Assembly (NCBI GenBank): GCA_039185015.1
Contig: JBCDAU010000005.1
Span: 1-64,000, forward strand
Source of the DNA: JBCBSZ01 sp039185015
Lineage (GTDB): Bacteria > Actinomycetota > Acidimicrobiia > Acidimicrobiales > Poriferisodalaceae
Length of the DNA: 64,000 bases
Direction: 5' to 3'
Each line of letters opens with the position of its first letter. Position 1 is the stretch's first letter. The translations under genes and the position numbers were made by a program. The notes under the pieces are model-generated. The model saw only the letters and a list, made by a program, of their open reading frames with translations. It ran no database searches and was not told the origin of the DNA. Below are positions 59,699 to 64,000 of this stretch, piece by piece.

Positions 59699-59983
59699 GT
59701 GACCGCCGTGACGTTGCCGACGTGGCTCGACGCCGACGTGATCCGAACCGTCCTGCTGCTATCCGTCGTGGCCATCCTGATGTGGGCGTACGTCGTCGCA
59801 CGGTTCGCCCGAGCGATCGTCGGCCGGGCGGCAGCGGCGATCGTGGCGATCGTTCTCGTGGTCGTGCTGCTGGGCCAGCGATCGAACCTGGAGGACTGCG
59901 TGCGTGACACGGACTGCGAGTGCACCTTCGTCGGTCTCGAGGTGCAACTCCCCGACGAGGTCGATCGACTCCGCTGCGGCTGA
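59699..59983 (+). CDS. Small two-helix membrane protein with Cys cluster
   Basis: A 94-residue protein with two membrane helices (about 15-33 and 43-58) and a C-terminal tail with cysteines E-D-C-V-R-D-T-D-C-E-C-T-F and a final R-C-G. Cysteines may form disulfides outside or bind metal. Convergent with pyruvate kinase (4 bp). Function unknown. Confidence 0.6.
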   Translation: MTAVTLPTWLDADVIRTVLLLSVVAILMWAYVVARFARAIVGRAAAAIVAIVLVVVLLGQRSNLEDCVRDTDCECTFVGLEVQLPDEVDRLRCG

Positions 59984-59987
59984 GCGC

Positions 59988-61418
59988 CTAGGGCACCTTG
60001 GCGAAGCGCAAGACGTCGGTCGCCCTGGTCTTGAGGCTGGAGCCGGCGAGGACGAGCACGAGGTCGCCGGCTCGGACCTTGCCCACCTCACGAGCCTTGA
60101 TCAACGCGTTGTCGATCATCTCGGACGAGTCGGCCGACTCGCGTGACTGCAGCGGCTCGACACCCCACGAGAGCGTGAGCTGCTCGACGGTGCGCTCGTT
60201 GGGGCTGAAGCCGAGGATCGGCGTGTCGGGGCGGAACCGCGCCATCGACCGGACCGTGAAGCCGGTCCGCGACATGCACACGATCGCGGCCACGTCGACC
60301 TGCCGCGCGGCCCTCCAGGCAGCTGCCGTCATCGCGTCCGTGATCCGCTCGCCAGGGTCACCGCTCTCGGCGAGACGGATCTCCTCGACGGTCTCCATCC
60401 ACGTCTCGTAGTCGAAGGCGAGGTCGGCGCGCTCGGCGATGCGGGCCATCGTCTCGACGCTGTTCACCGGGTCGCGCCCGATGGCGGTCTCGCCGGAGAG
60501 CATCACGGCCGACGAGCCGTCGAACACGGCGTTGGCGACGTCGGACGCCTCGGCACGGGTGGGGCGAGGAGCGGCGACCATGGACTCGAGCATCTGGGTG
60601 GCGGTGACGGCGGGGCGACCGAGCGCGATGCAGTCGCGGATGATCCGCTTCTGCAGGTGGGGCAACTCCTCGAGCTGGAACTCGGCGCCGAGGTCACCGC
60701 GGGCGACCATCACCGAGCCCGACGCCTCCACGATCGACCGGAGGTTCTCGACCGCGGCCCGCGTCTCGATCTTCGCCATGATCAGCGGGCCACGGGGGGC
60801 CGGCTCGACCCCGAGTCGTCGGATGTCGTGGGCGGACCGGACGAACGACAGCGCCACGATGTCGACGCCGAGCTCGACGAAGGCGTCCAGGAACTTGAGG
60901 TCGGCGGGCGTCGGCGCCGTGATCCGCAGCCGGTCCGAGGGGATGTGGACGCCGGGGCGGCCCTGGACGCTGCCGCCATGGCAGACGAAGCCGACCAGCT
61001 CGTCCCCCTCGACGGACTCGATCTCGACGTTGACGGCTCCGTCGCCGAACGCGAGCCGGTCGCCGGGGACGATGTCCTCGAGCAGGGTGTCGTAGTCGAC
61101 GTGGACGAGGCCGGCCGTGCTCGGGTCGGTGCCCGGTGTCAGCCGGATCGGGGCGTTCTCCTCGAGCATCACGCCACCGTCCGGGAACGCTCCCGCCCGC
61201 ACCTTGGGCCCCGGGAGGTCGACGAGGATGCCGAGCTGGCGCCGCTCCTCGGCGGCCACGGCGCGGATGCGGTCGTACTTCTCGATCGCCGAGTCGAGTC
61301 CGCCGTGGGCCAGGCCGATCCGGGCGACGTCCATGCCAGCGCTCATCATCTTGCGCAGCGTGTCGGGTGACTCGGACGCCGGGCCGATGGTGGCGATGAT
61401 CTTCGTGCGACGAGGCAT
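59988..61418 (-). CDS. pyk: Pyruvate kinase
   Basis: A 476-residue pyruvate kinase (PEP + ADP to pyruvate + ATP). M-A-K-I-E-T-R (Lys216, Glu218), M-V-A-R-G-D-L-G-A-E (Mg Asp) and T-A-T-Q-M-L-E-S-M are intact. Unusual: the R-x-N-x-S-H motif is R-I-G-L-A-H (Asn to Gly35, Ser to Ala37), and D-T-K-G-P-E-I-R is D-L-P-G-P-K-V-R (Lys72 at the position that is Lys in K+-independent enzymes). ATG 61418 has TACCGT 7 nt upstream. Confidence 0.93.
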   Translation of the reverse strand: MPRRTKIIATIGPASESPDTLRKMMSAGMDVARIGLAHGGLDSAIEKYDRIRAVAAEERRQLGILVDLPGPKVRAGAFPDGGVMLEENAPIRLTPGTDPSTAGLVHVDYDTLLEDIVPGDRLAFGDGAVNVEIESVEGDELVGFVCHGGSVQGRPGVHIPSDRLRITAPTPADLKFLDAFVELGVDIVALSFVRSAHDIRRLGVEPAPRGPLIMAKIETRAAVENLRSIVEASGSVMVARGDLGAEFQLEELPHLQKRIIRDCIALGRPAVTATQMLESMVAAPRPTRAEASDVANAVFDGSSAVMLSGETAIGRDPVNSVETMARIAERADLAFDYETWMETVEEIRLAESGDPGERITDAMTAAAWRAARQVDVAAIVCMSRTGFTVRSMARFRPDTPILGFSPNERTVEQLTLSWGVEPLQSRESADSSEMIDNALIKAREVGKVRAGDLVLVLAGSSLKTRATDVLRFAKVP

Positions 61419-61425
61419 GCCGTCC

Positions 61426-61431
61426 ACGGTA
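61426..61431 (-). promoter_or_regulatory. Leaderless-type -10 box (TACCGT) for pyk
   Basis: TACCGT on the minus strand, 7 nt before the ATG at 61418; it also excludes the longer in-frame start at 61463. Confidence 0.45.
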
Positions 61432-61496
61432 CTCCTGAGATCCGGCGACGTAAGCGCTTTCACCGCGCGTCTTCTCGACCGTCACCCGCCGTCTCC

Positions 61497-61502
61497 TATG
61501 GT
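61497..61502 (+). promoter_or_regulatory. Leaderless-type -10 box (TATGGT)
   Basis: TATGGT, seven bases, then GTG 61510. The ATG inside this box (61498) is in frame and would be an alternative start, but then lacks any signal. Confidence 0.4.
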
Positions 61503-61509
61503 CGGACCC

Positions 61510-62154
61510 GTGGACCTGCTCCTGATCCGTCACGCCCTTCCCCTGCGCGTCGAGCGCGCCGACGGCCGGCCGGCCGACCCGCCGCTCGCCGACCTCGGCC
61601 ACGAGCAATCGCGCCGGCTCGCGGAGTGGCTGGTCGCCGAGCACGTCGACGCCCTCTACACCAGCCCGATGCAGCGGGCCGTCGAGACGGCGGCGCCGTA
61701 CGCGCAGGCGTCAGGGCTGGCACCGACCGTCGAGCCGGGTGTGAGCGAGTTCGACCGCGACTCGGCGAGCTACGTGCCGATGGAGGAGCTGAAGGCGAAG
61801 GACTACGACGCCTGGCTCCAGCTCGTGGAGAACGGCGGCTTCGACGACGGCGTCGACCCCGAGGAGTTCCGCACCACGGTGGTCGACGCTCTGGAGGGGA
61901 TCATCGACGCGCACCGGGGCGAGACGGTCGCGGTCGTGTGCCACGGCGGCGTGATCAACGCCTGGGCGACCAAGGTCGTCGGTCTCGACGAGCACTTCTT
62001 CTTCGAGCCGCTCTACACCGGCATCAGCCGCTTCGTCTGCTCGAGCCGGGGTCACCGCTCGGTCATGAGCCTCAACGAGATCCCGCACCTCCGCGGGCTC
62101 ACCACCGCCCGCGAGACCTTCGCGAACGGGGCGACCGGATCGACGCCCGCCTAG
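61510..62154 (+). CDS. Histidine phosphatase family protein
   Basis: A 214-residue phosphoglycerate-mutase-like phosphatase. L-L-L-I-R-H-A-L-P supplies the catalytic His (residue 7), Y-T-S-P-M-Q-R-A-V-E-T-A the second Arg motif, and V-V-C-H-G-G-V-I-N the second His. Substrate unknown. GTG 61510 chosen on a TATGGT box 7 nt upstream. Divergent from pyk; convergent with the acyl-CoA dehydrogenase. Confidence 0.9.
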   Translation: MDLLLIRHALPLRVERADGRPADPPLADLGHEQSRRLAEWLVAEHVDALYTSPMQRAVETAAPYAQASGLAPTVEPGVSEFDRDSASYVPMEELKAKDYDAWLQLVENGGFDDGVDPEEFRTTVVDALEGIIDAHRGETVAVVCHGGVINAWATKVVGLDEHFFFEPLYTGISRFVCSSRGHRSVMSLNEIPHLRGLTTARETFANGATGSTPA

Positions 62155-62231
62155 CTCGCGGTGCGGTCACCGATCCTGGCGACCCACGCCGAGTCGCGCA
62201 CCACCGAGGCCCGCCGTCCGGCGCCGGCCCG

Positions 62232-63431
62232 CTAGTTGCGAGGCACCTCGCTCCAGGGCTTGTCCTTGTCGACCCGGATGTCGCCGGGCAGGCCGAGGAC
62301 ACGCTCGCCGAGGATGTTGCGCATCACCTCGGACGTGCCGCCCTCGATCGAGTTGGCTCGGGCCCGCAGGAAGGCCTGCTGCAGCGTGGCCGACGACATC
62401 GCGTGCGCCGAGCGCTCGATGTCGTAGTCGCCGTACAGGAGGCCCTCGGCGCCGAGGAGCTCCATGGCGAACTCGAGGATGTCCTTGTTCGACTCGGCGA
62501 ACGACAGCTTGCCGGTCGATCCCTCCGGGCCCGGGGTGCCGCGCTTGCGGTTCTGCGATGCCCGGATGTTGGTGAGCCGATTGCACTCGGCCTGGATCCA
62601 GAGCTGCATGAGCCGATCGCGGGTGGCGGCGTCCTTGCGATGCTCGGGGAGCTCGTTCCAGACCTTCACGGCCTCGCCGATGGCGCCGGAGCCGCGTGGC
62701 GCGACCGCGCCGCCGATCGAGACGCGCTCGTTCATGAGCGTCGTCAGCGAGACCCGCCAGCCGTCGCCGACCTCGCCGAGGCGCTCGGCGTCGGGGACTC
62801 GGGCGTCGGTGAAGTACACCTCGTTGAACTCGGCGTCGCCGGTCATCTGACGCAGCGGCCGCACCTCGACACCGGGCTGGTGCATGTCGACCACGAAGTA
62901 GGTGAGACCGGCGTGCTTGGCGGCCTCGGGGTCGGTCCGAGCGACGAGCATGCCCCAGCGGGACACGTGGGCGAGCGTGGTCCAGACCTTTTGGCCGTTG
63001 ACGACCCACTCGTCGCCGTCACGGACCGCCTTGGAGGACAGGCCGGCGACGTCGGAGCCGGCGCCGGGCTCGCTGAAGAGCTGGCACCAGATCTCCTCGC
63101 CGGTGAACAGCGGACGGAGGTAGCGCGCCCTCTGCTCGTGGGAGCCGTGCGTGTACACCGTCGGCGCGCCCATCCCGTACCCGATCGGGTTGCGGAAGTA
63201 CGGGCTCGGCGCTCCGGCCTCGTTCAGGCGGGCGTTGATCGTCGACTGGAGCTTGGGTGACAGCCCGAGGCCGCCGTAGCCCTCGTCGAAGTGCACCCAG
63301 GCGAGGCCGGCGTCGAACTGCGCTCCCAGGAACGCGACGCTGTCGGTCGTCGCCGGATCGTGCTCGGCGAGCAGTTGCTCGCACGCCTGCAGCACCTGCT
63401 CGGCGTCGGAGACCACCTCGGTCGTGCTCAT
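62232..63431 (-). CDS. Acyl-CoA dehydrogenase family protein
   Basis: A 399-residue FAD flavoenzyme that desaturates acyl-CoA thioesters. C-Q-L-F-S-E-P-G-A-G-S-D (FAD/substrate), W-V-V-N-G-Q-K-V-W-T-T, and C-terminal E-G-G-T-S-E-V-M-R-N-I-L-G-E-R. Which acyl chain is used cannot be told; the type is common in steroid and fatty-acid catabolism of actinobacteria. No electron-transfer flavoprotein in the window. Confidence 0.94.
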   Translation of the reverse strand: MSTTEVVSDAEQVLQACEQLLAEHDPATTDSVAFLGAQFDAGLAWVHFDEGYGGLGLSPKLQSTINARLNEAGAPSPYFRNPIGYGMGAPTVYTHGSHEQRARYLRPLFTGEEIWCQLFSEPGAGSDVAGLSSKAVRDGDEWVVNGQKVWTTLAHVSRWGMLVARTDPEAAKHAGLTYFVVDMHQPGVEVRPLRQMTGDAEFNEVYFTDARVPDAERLGEVGDGWRVSLTTLMNERVSIGGAVAPRGSGAIGEAVKVWNELPEHRKDAATRDRLMQLWIQAECNRLTNIRASQNRKRGTPGPEGSTGKLSFAESNKDILEFAMELLGAEGLLYGDYDIERSAHAMSSATLQQAFLRARANSIEGGTSEVMRNILGERVLGLPGDIRVDKDKPWSEVPRN

Positions 63432-63521
63432 CGGTTCCCCTCCTGGACGTCACCTCGACCGCCGGTCAAGGTACCGGCGTCGACGCCGGTGGACCGAATC
63501 CCGGACGGGCCGGTCCACTGC

Positions 63522-64000
63522 TCAGTTCAGCTTGGCCAGCAGCATCCGGGCCTCGATGCGGAGCCGGTCGGCGTCCGCCGGATCGTCCGTGGCGTCGGCG
63601 AGGGTCGTGAGCTCGGCGGCGGCGTCGACGAAGCGGCCCTGGGTCGCGAGCACCGAGGCCAACGCGCGACGCTCGCTCGGGTCGACCCTCGGCAGCATCG
63701 TGCGGAGCCGCAGCACCCACACGAGCTCGGCGAGGTCCTGGCTCCGGGCGTAGGCCAGCCGCAGGTTGGTCAGCATGCGGGTGATGACGTCGAGCGGGGC
63801 CACCGGCGCCAGGTAGGCGGGATGGAAGCCCTGGTCGTCGCCCAGTACCCGCGCGTGCAGACCCTGGGCCGCGACCTCGTCGAGGCGGCGAGCACCATCG
63901 AACGGGTCGAGCAGCAGCCCGTTCACCCCCGTGTGGCGCACGAGGAAGTGCCCCGGCATCGACACCCCGGCCAGGGGTACCCCGACCCGACGCCCCACCT
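63522..64000 (-). CDS. SirB1/transglutaminase-type protein, partial
   Basis: The C-terminal 158 residues of a protein that continues beyond the window's end. It opens with R-V-G-V-P-L-A-G-V-S-M-P-G-H-F-L-V-R, followed by L-L-L-D-P-F-D-G-A-R-R-L, the conserved SirB1/transglutaminase-like region with the catalytic His (here in P-G-H-F). The rest is a TPR-like helical tail (RALASVLATQGRFVDAAAEL). Role uncertain. Confidence 0.85.
   Translation of the reverse strand, partial: VGRRVGVPLAGVSMPGHFLVRHTGVNGLLLDPFDGARRLDEVAAQGLHARVLGDDQGFHPAYLAPVAPLDVITRMLTNLRLAYARSQDLAELVWVLRLRTMLPRVDPSERRALASVLATQGRFVDAAAELTTLADATDDPADADRLRIEARMLLAKLN

Overview
This is a gene-dense (about 76 genes, no gap over 300 bases), very GC-rich chromosomal segment of an actinobacterium. 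Pointers to Actinomycetota are a complete Pup-proteasome locus (mpa, dop, pup, prcB, prcA, pafA), a nickel superoxide dismutase with its maturation protease, a deazaflavin-type (Ddn) nitroreductase, HelY next to Tat genes, and DUF3151, DUF3866 and MarP-type genes. The mixture, with many GTG starts, TANNNT boxes directly upstream of starts and ATGA/GTGA overlaps, suggests class Acidimicrobiia (Ilumatobacter/Iamia-like); that placement is inference. I see no mobile element, rRNA, tRNA or CRISPR array.

Layout. 0-3.2 kb: small redox and unknown proteins (SnoaL-like, Rieske, DUF427, Ddn). 3.4-12.8 kb: central metabolism and cofactors (PEP carboxykinase, dephospho-CoA kinase, EPSP synthase, LysR regulator with a palindromic operator, a degenerate diadenylate-cyclase-like protein, HIT hydrolase, aquaporin Z, glutamine cyclotransferase, purine nucleoside phosphorylase). 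12.9-20 kb: membrane-anchored sulfite-oxidase-type molybdoenzyme, GHMP kinase, zinc-ribbon protein, a repeat-rich OB-like protein, Nudix and GNAT enzymes. 20.1-26.8 kb: a ThyX-like double-domain protein, then an overlapping operon running small membrane protein-tatA-tatC-helY-lipid-kinase-like protein.

26.9-37 kb is the proteasome neighbourhood: zinc ribbon, GDPD-like pseudoenzyme, signal peptidase I, DUF3866, PafA, DUF2007, PrcA, PrcB, Pup, Dop, Mpa, and a divergent ferredoxin. Pup ends in Gly-Gly-Glu, so it should be ligation-ready without deamidation: PafA attaches it, Mpa unfolds pupylated proteins into the PrcAB core, and Dop removes Pup. 37-44 kb: MarP protease, TrmI, small membrane proteins, LON-domain protein, PBP4 and a two-subunit NDP-forming acyl-CoA synthetase. 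44-50 kb: FIST sensor, then transketolase-transaldolase-LOG protein (pentose phosphate). 50-54 kb: SodX/SodN pair, a three-gene phosphotransferase cassette, and a serine-hydrolase gene broken by an almost pure G/C tract that may be an assembly artefact. 54.4-64 kb: RNase D, MobA-rhodanese fusion, flavin reductase, degenerate PAS-GGDEF-EAL protein, DUF3151, an unusual pyruvate kinase, histidine phosphatase, acyl-CoA dehydrogenase, and a truncated SirB1/transglutaminase-type gene at the edge.

Recurring themes are leaderless-type promoters (TANNNT 6-8 nt before the start), 4-base stop/start overlaps, and several enzyme folds with missing catalytic residues (DAC, GDPD, GGDEF/EAL, beta-lactamase, ThyX halves).
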